NCBI GenBank assembly: GCA_024128875.1
Contig: JAMYFF010000004.1
Location: forward strand, 186,001-250,000
Length of the DNA: 64,000 nt
Origin: Salinilacustrithrix flava
GTDB taxonomy: Bacteria > Actinomycetota > Acidimicrobiia > Acidimicrobiales > Salinilacustritrichaceae
Direction: 5' to 3'
In this document: piece after piece, positions 42,690 through 52,434 of the stretch
Numbering within the stretch: position 1 is the stretch's first letter
Layout of the letters: every line of letters begins with the position of its first letter
Translations under genes and position numbers: made by a program
The notes under the pieces: model-generated
Database searches by the model: none
What the model was told of the DNA's origin: nothing
The model's input: the letters and a program-made list of their open reading frames with translations, nothing else

Positions 42690-45617
42690 ATGAGCCCGGT
42701 CGCCCGCCGAACGATCGACGCACTGGTCGTCGCGGCCAGCGCCCTGTTCGTGTTCTGGCAGCTCCACCCGGACCTGCTCCTGGCCAGCACGACGCCTGCG
42801 GGTGGCGACATGGGCGCCCACGTGTGGGCGTTCGCGTACCTGCGGGACCACCTCCTGCCGGACCTGCGACTCGCCGGCTGGACCCCCGACTGGTACGCCG
42901 GCTTCCCCGTCTTCCAGTTCTACATGGTCGTCCCGTTCCTCGGGATGGTGGCCCTGAACGCCGGCCTCGGCGGGGCGCTCGCCATCCTCCCGGCCGCGGC
43001 GTCCCTGCTGATCGCCGGTCGGGCGGCGGGCCGATGGGTCCGCGACCGCACCGAGCTGGCGGTCACCGCCGGGCTCGCCCTGGTGGCGCTCCTCGCCGGG
43101 CTCTGGGGCGGCTTCGGCCCGACGTTCGACCTCGTGCTCATCGTCGCCGGCGTGGCCGCCGCCGTGGTGGCCGGCCGCTACGGGCGGCACCCCCGACGGG
43201 TGCCCCTGGCCGTCGCTGCCGCGCTGGTGGTCGTCCTCGGCGTCGCCGTGCCCTACGGACCTGCGTTCAAGCTGGTGTCGGTGGCGGGCGTGGTGGCCAT
43301 GCCGGTCGCCGCCTACGCCTTCGGCCGGCTCGCCCGGTTCCCGCACCCGACGCCGGCCCTGCTCGCGGTCACCACGCTCGCCTTCCTGTTCGACAAGTCC
43401 TTCACCATCTACGGCGGCAACATCGCGTCGACCATGGCCGGCGAGTTCGCGTTCTCGATCAGCCTGGCGCTGGCGATCGTCTACCTGGGCGTGGTGGTCC
43501 ACGGCCTGCGCATCGGCACCCACCGGGCCACGGCGGCGGCGCTGCTCGCGCTGGTCGGCCTCTGCCACCTCATCCCCGCCTTCTTCGCCCTCGGGGTGAC
43601 CCTCGTGCTGCTGGTCGTGCACCTCGTCGCCGAACCCGCGGGGGAGGGTGCGCCGGCCCGCCGCACCGTCCTCGTCGGCGCGGCTGCCGCCGCGGTCGTC
43701 GTGCTGGGCGGTGCGGCCGCGCTCGTGACCGGCCTGGCGGGCACCGGGCCGACGGTGGCCGTCACGCTCGTGCTGCTGGTCATCGTCGCCCTCGTCCTGC
43801 TCACCCGGGAGGGAGCCGAGCCGACCGACCCCGGCGCCGAGCGCCGTCCGCTCGCCATCGGCCGGCTGTGGTGGCTGCTCAGCACCGGCGTCGTGGCCGC
43901 CCTCCTGGCGGCCTGGTGGGTGCTGCCGTTCTTCTGGCGCCGCACCTACGTCAACGACATGGGCTGGGAGAAGATCGCGGTCCACCGGGACGGCACCGGC
44001 CTGTGGTCGTGGTTCTCCGACCAGGTGTGGCCCGAGCTGGTGCCGGGCGACCTGCGGCTCTTCGCGGCCCTCGCGCTGGTCGGCGCCGTGCTCTCGGTGG
44101 CGTTCCGCAGCCGCGTCGGCGTCGCGCTGGTGGTCGCGGGCCTGGGCCTCGCGCTCGCGTTCGTGTTCCTGCCCCAGGGCCGGCTGTGGAACGCCCGCCT
44201 CCTGCCGTTCTGGTACCTCGTCGTCTACTGGCTGGCCGCCGTCGGCGTCGGGGAGATCGCGCGGGCGCTGGCCCAGGTGCTGGCCCCCGACCCACGCCGG
44301 CCGCGGCGGTGGGTGACGGTCGCGGCTGCGCCGCTGGCGCTGCTGCTGCTCGGCGGGTTCCTGGCCGGCCAGCTCCGCAACGCCCCCGGCGGTGCCACCA
44401 ACGCGGACGGCACCTACCGGCTCGTCCGCTCGGTCGGCGTCCCGGGCCTGTTCTCCCTGCGGGTGCCCGACGCGCTGGGCATCGACGTCGCCGGCCGGAA
44501 CTTCGTCACCGACTGGGCCCGGTGGAACTACAGCGGCTACGAGCGCAAGGAGGCCTACCCCGAGTACCGGGGGATCGTCTCGACCATGGCCGAGGTGGGG
44601 GAGACCAACGGCTGCGGGCGCTCGCTGTGGGAGTACAGCTCCGACCTGAACGACTACGGCACCCCGATGGCCCTCATGCTCCTGCCCCACTGGACCGACG
44701 GCTGCATCGGCTCGATGGAGGGGCTGTACTTCGAGGCCTCGTCCACCACGCCGTTCCACTTCCTCATGCAGTCCGAGCTGTCCCAGGCGCCGAGCCGGGC
44801 CCAGCGCGACATGCCGTACCGGGAGCTCGACGTCGACGCCGGCGTCGAGCACCTCCAGCTGATGGGGGTGCGCTACTACCTCGCGCGCAGCCCGGAGGCG
44901 AAGGCGGCGGCCGCCGGCCACCCCGACCTGACCGAGGTGGCCGCGGACGGGCCGTGGCTCGTGTACGAGGTCGCGGGCGGCGCCTCGCTCGTGGAGCCCC
45001 TCGCCCACGAACCGGCGGTCACCACGGCATCGGAGGCCCAGGACGAGTGGCTCGGCTGCAAGGAGGGTGAGGAGCCCTGCCCGGGCGCCGCGCTCGAGTG
45101 GTTCCAGGATCCGTCCCGGTGGGACGTGGCCCTGGCGGCGGACGGCCCGGCCGAGTGGCAGCGGGTCGACCCCGGCGCGACCCCCGAGACCCGGGCGCTC
45201 ACGCCGGCCGAGGTGTCGGACGTGGCGGTGGGCGACACCTCGATCTCGTTCCGAGTCGACCGCCCCGGCACCCCCGTGCTGGTCAAGGCCTCCTACTTCC
45301 CCAACTGGGAGGTCGCCGGCGCCGACGGCCCCTACCGGGTCGCGCCGAACCTGATGGTCGTCGTGCCGACCGACACCGACGTGCGCCTCACCTACGGCCG
45401 CACGGGGATCGACCTGATCGCGATCGCGCTCACCCTCGCCGGCATCGCCGGCCTGGTCGTCCTCACCCGCCGCCCGCGCGTCCCCGTGCGCGACCTGCGC
45501 CCGGCCGACGGCACCAGCGCACCCCGCACGCGACCCGAGCCGGACCCGTTCCTCGCCGACCTCGCACCGGTCGACCCGGTCGAGCCGGTCGACACCACGG
45601 CGCCGGCCGACGCATAG
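42690..45617 (+). CDS. Large multi-pass membrane protein, PTPS-related/GT-C-like
   Basis: 975 residues from the ATG; an ATG 48 bases upstream would overlap the protease gene. About 12-14 membrane helices fill residues 8-570. The first loop has the pattern TTPAGGDMGAHVWAFAYLRDHLLP with acidic residues typical of GT-C enzymes, and ends WYAGFPVFQFYMVVPF, as in the 6-pyruvoyl-tetrahydropterin synthase-related membrane domain. Residues about 585-930 form an outer domain, followed by one last helix (LIAIALTLAGIAGLVVL) and an acidic, Pro-rich tail. Such proteins are thought to transfer sugars from polyprenyl-phosphate donors outside the membrane. The substrate is unknown. Confidence 0.82.
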   Translation: MSPVARRTIDALVVAASALFVFWQLHPDLLLASTTPAGGDMGAHVWAFAYLRDHLLPDLRLAGWTPDWYAGFPVFQFYMVVPFLGMVALNAGLGGALAILPAAASLLIAGRAAGRWVRDRTELAVTAGLALVALLAGLWGGFGPTFDLVLIVAGVAAAVVAGRYGRHPRRVPLAVAAALVVVLGVAVPYGPAFKLVSVAGVVAMPVAAYAFGRLARFPHPTPALLAVTTLAFLFDKSFTIYGGNIASTMAGEFAFSISLALAIVYLGVVVHGLRIGTHRATAAALLALVGLCHLIPAFFALGVTLVLLVVHLVAEPAGEGAPARRTVLVGAAAAAVVVLGGAAALVTGLAGTGPTVAVTLVLLVIVALVLLTREGAEPTDPGAERRPLAIGRLWWLLSTGVVAALLAAWWVLPFFWRRTYVNDMGWEKIAVHRDGTGLWSWFSDQVWPELVPGDLRLFAALALVGAVLSVAFRSRVGVALVVAGLGLALAFVFLPQGRLWNARLLPFWYLVVYWLAAVGVGEIARALAQVLAPDPRRPRRWVTVAAAPLALLLLGGFLAGQLRNAPGGATNADGTYRLVRSVGVPGLFSLRVPDALGIDVAGRNFVTDWARWNYSGYERKEAYPEYRGIVSTMAEVGETNGCGRSLWEYSSDLNDYGTPMALMLLPHWTDGCIGSMEGLYFEASSTTPFHFLMQSELSQAPSRAQRDMPYRELDVDAGVEHLQLMGVRYYLARSPEAKAAAAGHPDLTEVAADGPWLVYEVAGGASLVEPLAHEPAVTTASEAQDEWLGCKEGEEPCPGAALEWFQDPSRWDVALAADGPAEWQRVDPGATPETRALTPAEVSDVAVGDTSISFRVDRPGTPVLVKASYFPNWEVAGADGPYRVAPNLMVVVPTDTDVRLTYGRTGIDLIAIALTLAGIAGLVVLTRRPRVPVRDLRPADGTSAPRTRPEPDPFLADLAPVDPVEPVDTTAPADA

Positions 45618-45622
45618 CGGCC

Positions 45623-46810
45623 GTGCCGCGTCGACTGCTCGCCTTCGCCGCCGTGTCGGTGCTGCCGACCGCGATCGACGTCGGGTTGCTGGTGGCGCTG
45701 CGCGAGGGGTTGGGCTGGCCGCTGCTGGTGGCCGACCTCGTCGCCATCGCCGTCGCGTCCACCGTGTCCTACGGCGCCCACCGGGTGGCCACGTTCCGGT
45801 CGAACCCGTACTTCCGCTGGGTCCGCCACCCCTCGGCCTTCGTGCTCCTCGCCTCGGTCGCCGCCGTCGTCGACGCCCTCGTGCTCCGGGCCACCTTCAC
45901 CGCCTTCGGCTTCACCACGGTGACCGGCCTGCTCGCGGCGAAGGCGATCTCGCTGACCGTGGCCGCCGTGGTCCGGGCCATCGGCTACCGCTGGGTGCTG
46001 GGCGAGGCGATCCGAGAGCTCCACACGCCGTCGCTGCGGCCGCTGGAGGACGGGACGTGCCGGCTGACCGTGGTGATCCCCGCGTACCGGGAACCCGACC
46101 GCATCGGGACGACGGTGCGGCGCATCCACGACGAGCTGGCCGACGTCGCCGCGGACGGCGGCCTCGAGGTCGTGGTGGTGGACGACGGCTCCGGCGACGA
46201 CACCGCGGCCATCGCCCTCGAGGCGGGCGCCGAGCAGGTCATCGTGCAGCCCCAGAACCGGGGGAAGGGGGCGGCGGTCCGCGCGGGGATGCTCGCGTCC
46301 CGGGGCCGGGTGGCGCTGTTCACCGACGCCGACCTCGCCTACGACCCGCCCCAGCTGCGGCGGGCGCTCGAGGCCGTCGAGGCCGGGTGGGACGTCGTCA
46401 TCGGCAACCGCCGCCACGTCGACTCGGTGGTGTCCCGGGCCACCGGGCTGCGGGCCCTCGGCAGCCGGGTGGTGAACCGCCTGTCCGCCGCCGTGCTGCT
46501 CGCCGCCCCGCGCGACACCCAGTGCGGGCTCAAGGCCTTCCGGGGCGACGTGGCCCGCTCGCTGTTCGCGCACGCCCGCATCGACGGCTTCGCCTTCGAC
46601 ATCGAGATCCTGCACCTGGTCGAGCGGGCCGAGCTGTCCCTCGGCGAGATCCCGGTGCAGCTCGACGAGGCCGGTGCGTCGTCGACGGTGCGGGTCGGCC
46701 ACGACGTGGTCCGCCTGGCGCTCGACCTGGCGCGGGTGCGGCGGTGGTCCTCGATCGGGGCCTACGACGACGTCGGCGTGGTGCCGACCTTCACGACGGG
46801 CGGGCCCTGA
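45623..46810 (+). CDS. GtrA-like membrane domain fused to a family 2 glycosyltransferase
   Basis: 395 residues from GTG. Residues 1-125 form four membrane helices of the GtrA/flippase-like family ([42 protein letters not shown], then two more). Residues about 145-380 are a GT-A domain like dolichyl-phosphate beta-glucosyltransferase: [64 protein letters not shown] and [13 protein letters not shown]. Separate proteins elsewhere make a polyprenyl-phosphate sugar and flip it; here both halves share one chain. It would feed the adjacent GT-C-like protein. The last 20 bases overlap the convergent ABC transporter gene. Confidence 0.88.
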   Translation: MPRRLLAFAAVSVLPTAIDVGLLVALREGLGWPLLVADLVAIAVASTVSYGAHRVATFRSNPYFRWVRHPSAFVLLASVAAVVDALVLRATFTAFGFTTVTGLLAAKAISLTVAAVVRAIGYRWVLGEAIRELHTPSLRPLEDGTCRLTVVIPAYREPDRIGTTVRRIHDELADVAADGGLEVVVVDDGSGDDTAAIALEAGAEQVIVQPQNRGKGAAVRAGMLASRGRVALFTDADLAYDPPQLRRALEAVEAGWDVVIGNRRHVDSVVSRATGLRALGSRVVNRLSAAVLLAAPRDTQCGLKAFRGDVARSLFAHARIDGFAFDIEILHLVERAELSLGEIPVQLDEAGASSTVRVGHDVVRLALDLARVRRWSSIGAYDDVGVVPTFTTGGP

Positions 46811-48644
46811 ACGGACCCGGTCGGTGGGGGTCGTGGTGGACGGCCTCGCCGGTCTGCACCGCCCACAGCGAGGCGTAGGCGCCCTCGCGGGACACCAGCT
46901 GGTCGTGGGTGCCGGACTCCACGATGCGCCCGGCCTCGAGCACGTGGATGACGTCCGCGTCGCGAACCGTCGAGAGCCGGTGGGCCACGACGAGGGTGGT
47001 GCGCCCGGCGGAGATCCGCTCGAGCGACCGCTGGATGGCGGCCTCGGTCTCGTTGTCGACGGCCGAGGTGGCCTCGTCGAGGAGCAGCACGACCGGGTCC
47101 TTCAGCACGGCCCGGGCGATCGAGAGCCGCTGGCGCTGGCCGCCGGACAGCTTCTGGCCCCGCTCGCCGACGATGGTGTCGTAGCCCTGGGGCAGCGTCT
47201 GCACGAAGTCGTGGATCTCGGCCACGGTCGCGGCGGCGACCACGTCCTCGATCGGGGCGTCCGGGCGGCCGTAGGCGATGTTCTCGCGGACCGTGCCGTG
47301 GAACAGGTACACGTCCTGGCTCACCAGGCCGGTGAGCCGGCGCAGGTCGCCGAGGTCGAGGTCGCGCACGTCGTGGCCCTCGATGCACACCTGTCCCTCG
47401 TCGACGTCGTGGAAGCGCAGCAGCAGCCGCATGAGCGTGGACTTGCCGGATCCCGTGGGGCCGACGACCGCCGTCGTCCGGCCGGCCTCGATGGTCAGCG
47501 TCACGCCGTCGAGCGCGGGGGTGGCGCCGGGCTCGTAGGCGAAGGTGACGTCCTCGAAGGACACCTCCCCCTGGCCGAGGTCGAGCGCGAGGCGCTCGGG
47601 GCCACCCGTGATGGCCGGTTCGGTGTCCACCACGTCGAGGATGCGGTTCGTGGATGCCATGGCCCGCTGGTACTGGTCGAAGGTCTCGCCGAGGCGCGTC
47701 AGCGGCCACAGCAGGCGCTGGGACAGGAAGAGCAGCACGCTGTACTGGCCGACCGACAGCGAGCCCGACCCGTCGGTGGCGGTCTTGATCGCCTCGTAGC
47801 CGCCCCACACCATCGTCCCCGTGAAGCCGATGAGGATCGCCATGCGGATGAGCGGCACGAACGCCGACGACAGCGAGATGGCCCGACGGTTGGTCTCGCG
47901 GTACCGGTCGCTCTCCCTGGCGATGCGGGCCGCCTCCCGGTCCTCGGCCGTGAAGGACTTCACCGTCGAGATGCCGAGCAGGTTGTTGGCCAGCTGGCCG
48001 TTCAGGAACCCGGCCTGGTTGCGGACCGCTTCGTAGCGGGGCTCGAGCCGGCGCTGGAACCAGAACGAGCCCCACAGGACCAGGGGCATCGGCGCGATGG
48101 CGAGCATCGCCACCGACGGGTCGAGCACGAAGAAGATCGCGCCCACCGCCACCACGGTGGTCAGCACCTGGATGATCTCGTTGGCGCCGATGTCGAGGAA
48201 CCGCTCGAGCTGGTTGACGTCGTCGTTGAGCACCGCCATGAGGTCGCCGGTGGCCCGCTCCTGGAACCAGGCGTGCTCGAGCTCCTGCACGTTGCGGTAG
48301 GCGTCGAGGCGCAGGTCGTGCTGGAGGTCCTGGGCCAGGTTCCGCCACGCGATCTGGTGCAGGTACTGGAACAGGGACTCGAGCGCCCAGACCAGGAAGG
48401 TGAGGAGCGCGATCGCGACGATCTGGGCTCGCTGCGTGGTGAACCCGATGCGGTCGAGGGTGGCGTCGCCGTCGTTGGCCACCACGTCCACGGCGAGGCC
48501 GATGAGCAGGGGAGGGGCGAGGTCGAAGAGCTTGTTCAGCACCGAGTGGGTCGTGGCCCACCCGGTTCGTCGGCGGTACGGCGCCCCGTAGTGCCAGAGG
48601 CGGCGCAGGGGTGCCACCCGTTCGTCGTCGGTCGGTCCCGGCAT
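46791..48644 (-). CDS. ABC transporter, fused permease/ATPase exporter
   Basis: 617 residues. An N-terminal six-helix type IV exporter domain (about 20-325) contains [32 protein letters not shown] and [20 protein letters not shown]. The nucleotide-binding domain (about 360-595) has Walker [10 protein letters not shown], the Q loop LVSQDVYLF, signature LSGGQRQRL, Walker [10 protein letters not shown] and the switch VAHRLS. It works as a dimer, exporting lipids, lipid-linked glycans or drugs; in this setting a glycan precursor is possible but not shown. It overlaps the convergent GtrA-GT2 gene by 20 bases. Confidence 0.93.
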   Translation of the reverse strand: MPGPTDDERVAPLRRLWHYGAPYRRRTGWATTHSVLNKLFDLAPPLLIGLAVDVVANDGDATLDRIGFTTQRAQIVAIALLTFLVWALESLFQYLHQIAWRNLAQDLQHDLRLDAYRNVQELEHAWFQERATGDLMAVLNDDVNQLERFLDIGANEIIQVLTTVVAVGAIFFVLDPSVAMLAIAPMPLVLWGSFWFQRRLEPRYEAVRNQAGFLNGQLANNLLGISTVKSFTAEDREAARIARESDRYRETNRRAISLSSAFVPLIRMAILIGFTGTMVWGGYEAIKTATDGSGSLSVGQYSVLLFLSQRLLWPLTRLGETFDQYQRAMASTNRILDVVDTEPAITGGPERLALDLGQGEVSFEDVTFAYEPGATPALDGVTLTIEAGRTTAVVGPTGSGKSTLMRLLLRFHDVDEGQVCIEGHDVRDLDLGDLRRLTGLVSQDVYLFHGTVRENIAYGRPDAPIEDVVAAATVAEIHDFVQTLPQGYDTIVGERGQKLSGGQRQRLSIARAVLKDPVVLLLDEATSAVDNETEAAIQRSLERISAGRTTLVVAHRLSTVRDADVIHVLEAGRIVESGTHDQLVSREGAYASLWAVQTGEAVHHDPHRPGPFRARPS

Positions 48645-48818
48645 CCGACGAGTCTGGCCCCACTGGATCCGTTCGCCGCGCGCGAATCGACCATGGATGG
48701 TCGATTCGCGCGTGAGGAACCGGAAGGGGGCCGTTCGTTGCGCGCGAGTCGACCACCGGCGGTCGATCGGCGCGCAGGGAACCGGGTTGGTGGGTGCGGG
48801 TGCCTACGATCGCCGGCC
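48645..48818. repeat. Divergent intergenic region with two tandem 56-bp palindromic repeats
   Basis: Unit 1 (48669-48724) and unit 2 (48731-48786) are both 56 bases, 62 bases apart, and agree at 43 of 56 positions. Unit 1 has a 16-bp perfect dyad (48679-48694 with 48697-48712). Unit 2 has a 13-pair dyad with two mismatches (48740-48754 with 48761-48775). TACGAT at 48805-48810 is a likely -10 for the fusion gene at 48819. Confidence 0.75.
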
Positions 48819-51083
48819 GTGCCAGCCGCCGTCCCCGACCTGCTCCGACGGCTGGCCGCCCTCCGCTCGTGGGCGTCCACGCCCGGTCGCCGGCGGATCG
48901 CGTACGCGGTCGCCGTCACCATCTTCGTCGGCTCCACCGTGGCGGCCTGGCAGGCGCTCCCATCCGATCGGGGCGACATCGACTGGTCGCTCATCGCCCT
49001 CGCCGCGCTGCTCGTGGTCCCGGGTGCGGTGGTCAACGCCGAGGAGTACCGGGTGTCGGCCCGCATCGTGGGCCAGCGGGTCGCCTTGCCGGCGGCCCTG
49101 CGAGTGTCCATCATCGCCGCCGCGTTCAACCTCCTGCCCGTGCCGGGGTCGGTGCTGGTGCGGACGCGGGCGCTGGCCAAGGGCGGCTCCTCCACCGGGC
49201 AGGCCGTGACGTCGACCCTGGCTGTCGGCCTCGCCTACATCGCCGTCGCCCTCGTCATCGTGGCCGCGGTGCAGGTGGGGGCGGCACCGGTGCAGGCGGT
49301 CGTGCTGCTCGTCATCGGGCTGGCCATGCTCGGCGGTGCGGCCGTGCTGGTGCGGCGCCTGGCCGACGGGCCGGTCGGGGCGGTGCTGCAGCGACTGGTG
49401 GCCGTGGAGGCCCTGTCGGTGCTGGTGAAGGCGGTGCGGCTGTACCTGACCATCGAGGCACTCGGGTTCGAGCCGAGCATCGCGCAGGCGACGTCGCTGT
49501 CGATGGCGACGGTGGCGGCCTCGGCCATCGGCATCTTCCCGGGCGGGCTCGGCATCCGGGAGCTGCTCTCGGGCCTCATCGCGCCGGCGGTGGACCTGCC
49601 CGCGTCCGTGGGCCTGGTCGGCACGTCGATGGACCGGGTCATCGGCCTCGCGACGCTGTCGGTCCTGGCCGCGATCGTGCTGTTCGCCACCCGGGAGCGC
49701 TTGCCAAGGCCCGACCACGGCAGCCACCCTTCCGTCGTGGCCGACATCGATGCTGTCTTCAAGGCGTACGACATCCGGGGCATCACCCCGGACCAGCTCG
49801 ACGCCGAGCTCGTCCGCTCCATCGGCGCGGCGTTCGCCCGGTTCGTGCGCACGCAGCCCGAGCCCCACGACCGAGTGCTCGTGGGCCGGGACATGCGCCC
49901 CTCCGGCGTGGAGCTCGTGGCCGCCTTCTGCGAGGGGGTCACCAGCCAGGGCATGGACGTCACCCGCATCGGGCTGGCCTCCACCGACATGCTGTACTTC
50001 GCCGCCGGGAGCCTCGACGCCCCCGGTGCGATGTTCACCGCCAGCCACAACCCGGCCCAGTACAACGGCATCAAGATGACGCTGGCCGGCGCCAAGCCCA
50101 TCGGTTCCGACACCGGCATGGACGAGATCAAGCGGATGATCCTCGAGGACGACCTGTCCCCGCAGGGCGAGCCGGGCACCATCGACGACATCGAGCTGCT
50201 CGATGCCTTCGCCGACCACGTCCGCGGCTTCATCGACACCTCGGCGCTCGTGCCCGTGAAGGTCGTGGCCGACACCGCCAACGGCATGGGCGGCCTCGTC
50301 GTGCCCGCCGTGTTCGAGGGCCTGCCCGTGGACCTCGAGGTCATGTACGGCGAGCTCGACGGCACCTTCCCCAACCATCCGGCCGACCCGATCGACGTCG
50401 AGAACCTCCGCGACCTGCAGGCCCGGGTGCTCGAGGTCGGCGCCGACGTGGGCCTGGCCTTCGACGGCGACGCCGACCGGGTCTTCCTCGTCGACGACCT
50501 CGGCCAGCCGGTGTCGGGCTCGATCACCACGGCCATCGTCGCCAAGGGCATCCTCGAGAAGGAGCCCGGGGCGACGATCCTGCACAACCTGATCTGCTCC
50601 AAGACCGTGCCCGAGGTCGTCCGCGAGAACGGCGGCACGCCGATCCGGACCCGGGTGGGGCACAGCTTCATCAAGGCCACGATGGCCGAGACCGGCGCCG
50701 CGTTCGGCGGCGAGCACTCCGCCCACTACTACTTCCGCGAGAACTGGCGCGCCGACTCGGGCTGCATCGCCTCCCTGGTCGTGCTCGAGCAGCTCAGCCG
50801 CACCGGCCAGAAGCTGTCCGAGCTCCGCAAGCCCTTCGAGCGCTACGCCGCATCCGGCGAGATCAACACGACCGTCGACGATCCCGCCGCGGTCATCGAC
50901 CGGGTGGCGGCGGCCTACGCCGACCACGACCAGGACCGCCTCGACGGGCTCACCGTGGACCTCGGCGACTGGTGGTTCAACCTGCGTCCCTCCAACACCG
51001 AGCCGCTGCTGCGCCTCAACCTGGAGGCGGCCACCCGGGAGCAGTGCGACGCCAAGGTGGAGGAAGTTCGCTCGCTCTTCTAG
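48819..51083 (+). CDS. Flippase-like membrane domain fused to phosphomannomutase/phosphoglucomutase
   Basis: 754 residues, one uninterrupted frame from a GTG eight bases after TACGAT. Residues 1-300 are a multi-helix domain of the lysylphosphatidylglycerol synthetase/UPF0104 type (FNLLPVPGSVLVRTRALAKGG, SIAQATSLSMATVAASAIG, FPGGLGIRELLSGLIAPA). A short basic linker (RERLPRPDHGSHPSVV) leads to a complete hexosephosphate mutase from about 307: FKAYDIRGITPDQL, phospho-serine loop FTASHNPAQYNGIK, metal loop AFDGDADRVFLVD, sugar loop FGGEHSAHYYF and phosphate loop RPSNTEPLLRLN. The mutase makes mannose 1-phosphate. An internal GTG at 49737 could give a separate mutase, but no stop divides the domains. 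Confidence 0.88.
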   Translation: MPAAVPDLLRRLAALRSWASTPGRRRIAYAVAVTIFVGSTVAAWQALPSDRGDIDWSLIALAALLVVPGAVVNAEEYRVSARIVGQRVALPAALRVSIIAAAFNLLPVPGSVLVRTRALAKGGSSTGQAVTSTLAVGLAYIAVALVIVAAVQVGAAPVQAVVLLVIGLAMLGGAAVLVRRLADGPVGAVLQRLVAVEALSVLVKAVRLYLTIEALGFEPSIAQATSLSMATVAASAIGIFPGGLGIRELLSGLIAPAVDLPASVGLVGTSMDRVIGLATLSVLAAIVLFATRERLPRPDHGSHPSVVADIDAVFKAYDIRGITPDQLDAELVRSIGAAFARFVRTQPEPHDRVLVGRDMRPSGVELVAAFCEGVTSQGMDVTRIGLASTDMLYFAAGSLDAPGAMFTASHNPAQYNGIKMTLAGAKPIGSDTGMDEIKRMILEDDLSPQGEPGTIDDIELLDAFADHVRGFIDTSALVPVKVVADTANGMGGLVVPAVFEGLPVDLEVMYGELDGTFPNHPADPIDVENLRDLQARVLEVGADVGLAFDGDADRVFLVDDLGQPVSGSITTAIVAKGILEKEPGATILHNLICSKTVPEVVRENGGTPIRTRVGHSFIKATMAETGAAFGGEHSAHYYFRENWRADSGCIASLVVLEQLSRTGQKLSELRKPFERYAASGEINTTVDDPAAVIDRVAAAYADHDQDRLDGLTVDLGDWWFNLRPSNTEPLLRLNLEAATREQCDAKVEEVRSLF

Positions 51084-51146
51084 CCGGGTCGTCAGCTCAG
51101 AGGCTTCCTTGCAGACGGGCCTGACCCCCGCTGGTAGAAAGCATCC
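51084..51146. promoter_or_regulatory. 63-base spacer before the Trm112-like gene
   Basis: TAGAAAG shortly before the ATG is a poor -10 but could serve as a weak ribosome site. I see no hairpin. Confidence 0.25.
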
Positions 51147-51395
51147 ATGGCACTCGACCAGCTGCTGCTCGACATCCTCGCCTGCCCCGAGGACAAGGGG
51201 CCGCTCTACTACTTCGAGGACGAGGACCTGCTCCTCAACCCGCGGCTCAAGCGCACCTACGCCATCCGCGACGACATCCCGATCATGCTGATCGACGAGG
51301 CCACCGCCATCGACGACACCGAGGTCGAGCGCCTGCTGGCCAAGGCCGAGAGCCAGGGCATCACGCCCACCTTCGATCCCGACGACGGCGCCTGA
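51147..51395 (+). CDS. Trm112 family protein
   Basis: 82 residues. LLLDILACPEDKGPLYYFEDEDLLLNP and the downstream YAIRDDIPIMLIDEATAID match the bacterial Trm112/YcaR family. Only one cysteine of the usual zinc-ribbon pairs is left (CPEDKG), so zinc binding is unlikely. In actinobacteria it commonly sits between phosphomannomutase and the phosphosugar isomerase gene, as here. Its role in bacteria is not well defined; homologues activate methyltransferases in other organisms. Confidence 0.85.
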   Translation: MALDQLLLDILACPEDKGPLYYFEDEDLLLNPRLKRTYAIRDDIPIMLIDEATAIDDTEVERLLAKAESQGITPTFDPDDGA

Positions 51396-51399
51396 ACCC

Positions 51400-52434
51400 G
51401 TGTCCCCCCTGCTCCCCGAGGGACCGATCGACAGCCTCGGGGTCCTCGACGCCGTGCTGGCCACCCCCGAATCGGTGGCGGCCGCGGCGGCTGCACCGGT
51501 CGAGGTCCCTCCCTTCGCCGGGGTGCACGGCATGGTGCTCGTGGCCTCCGGGCCCGATGCCCTGGTGGCCGAGGCCGCCCAGGCCCTCGTCGCGCCGTGG
51601 TCGCCCGTACCGGTCTTCGTCCACACCGGGCACGGCCTGCCCGACTTCGTCTCCGACGAGTGGCGCTGCGTGTTCGTGTCGCGGGCCCCGACGTCGGAGT
51701 CGACCTCGGCGCTGCAGGCCGCCGTGGACCACCGGGCCGTCCTCACCGGGGTCGGCAGCGGCGACGTGGTGGAGGCCATCGCCGAGCGCGACGGGGGCGT
51801 GGTGCGCTGCACCGACGAGGTCCCCGCGCCCCGGTTCGCGTTCGCCTCCACGCTGGTGAGCACGCTCCGGCTGCTCGACGGGCTGAGCGCGCTGGCCACC
51901 CCGCTCGGCGGTCCCGGCCTGGACGAGACCATCGACGCGGCGGTCCACCAGCTCACCCGGCGACGCGACCAGCTCGACCGCCCCGATGGCGACGCCGCCG
52001 TGCTCGCCCGCCGCATCGGGCGCACCATGGTCCTGACCCTGGGGGCCGGGCCGGTCGGCGCGGTCGCCGCCCGACGCTGGAAGCAGCAGGTCAACGACAA
52101 CGTCAAGGCCCCCGCCTTCGACCTGGCGCTGCCCCAGGCCCGCCACCACGAGCTGTCCGGCTGGGGTCAGCACGGCGACATGACCCGCCAGGTGTTCTCC
52201 CTCGTCGAGCTCCGGCACGACCACGAGGACACCGACGACGCTGCGGTGCTCCCTGCCGTCGAGGCCATGCTCGAGGAGGTCGTGCACGCCCGTCACGAGG
52301 TGCACGCCGAAGGAGAGGGCCCGCTGGCCCAGCTGCTGGACCTGGTGCTCACGGGTGACCTCGTCAGCTGGCACCTGGCCCAGGAGAACGAGATCGACCC
52401 GGGTCCCCGGGGCGTCGACACCCTCGGCGCATGA
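51400..52434 (+). CDS. SIS-domain phosphosugar isomerase-like protein (phosphoglucose/phosphomannose isomerase family)
   Basis: 344 residues, GTG start four bases after the Trm112 stop. The sequence is a divergent relative of bifunctional phosphoglucose/phosphomannose isomerases: an early VHGMVLVASGPDALVAEAAQALV in SIS position, VFVHTGHGLPDFVSDEWRCVFVS, and a C-terminal portion RRWKQQVNDNVKAPAFDLALPQARHHELSGW that holds the catalytic region of that family. Mycobacterial Rv3256c is a likely counterpart by position. It probably interconverts fructose 6-phosphate and mannose 6-phosphate ahead of the mutase, but low similarity leaves activity unproven. The stop overlaps the selenoprotein start (ATGA). 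Confidence 0.75.
   Translation: MSPLLPEGPIDSLGVLDAVLATPESVAAAAAAPVEVPPFAGVHGMVLVASGPDALVAEAAQALVAPWSPVPVFVHTGHGLPDFVSDEWRCVFVSRAPTSESTSALQAAVDHRAVLTGVGSGDVVEAIAERDGGVVRCTDEVPAPRFAFASTLVSTLRLLDGLSALATPLGGPGLDETIDAAVHQLTRRRDQLDRPDGDAAVLARRIGRTMVLTLGAGPVGAVAARRWKQQVNDNVKAPAFDLALPQARHHELSGWGQHGDMTRQVFSLVELRHDHEDTDDAAVLPAVEAMLEEVVHARHEVHAEGEGPLAQLLDLVLTGDLVSWHLAQENEIDPGPRGVDTLGA

Noticed and set aside
46674..48818. Upstream extension of the flippase-mutase frame across the ABC transporter
   Set aside because: The part before 48819 is an antisense shadow of the exporter. Only the stretch after the GTG at 48819 has protein-family features.
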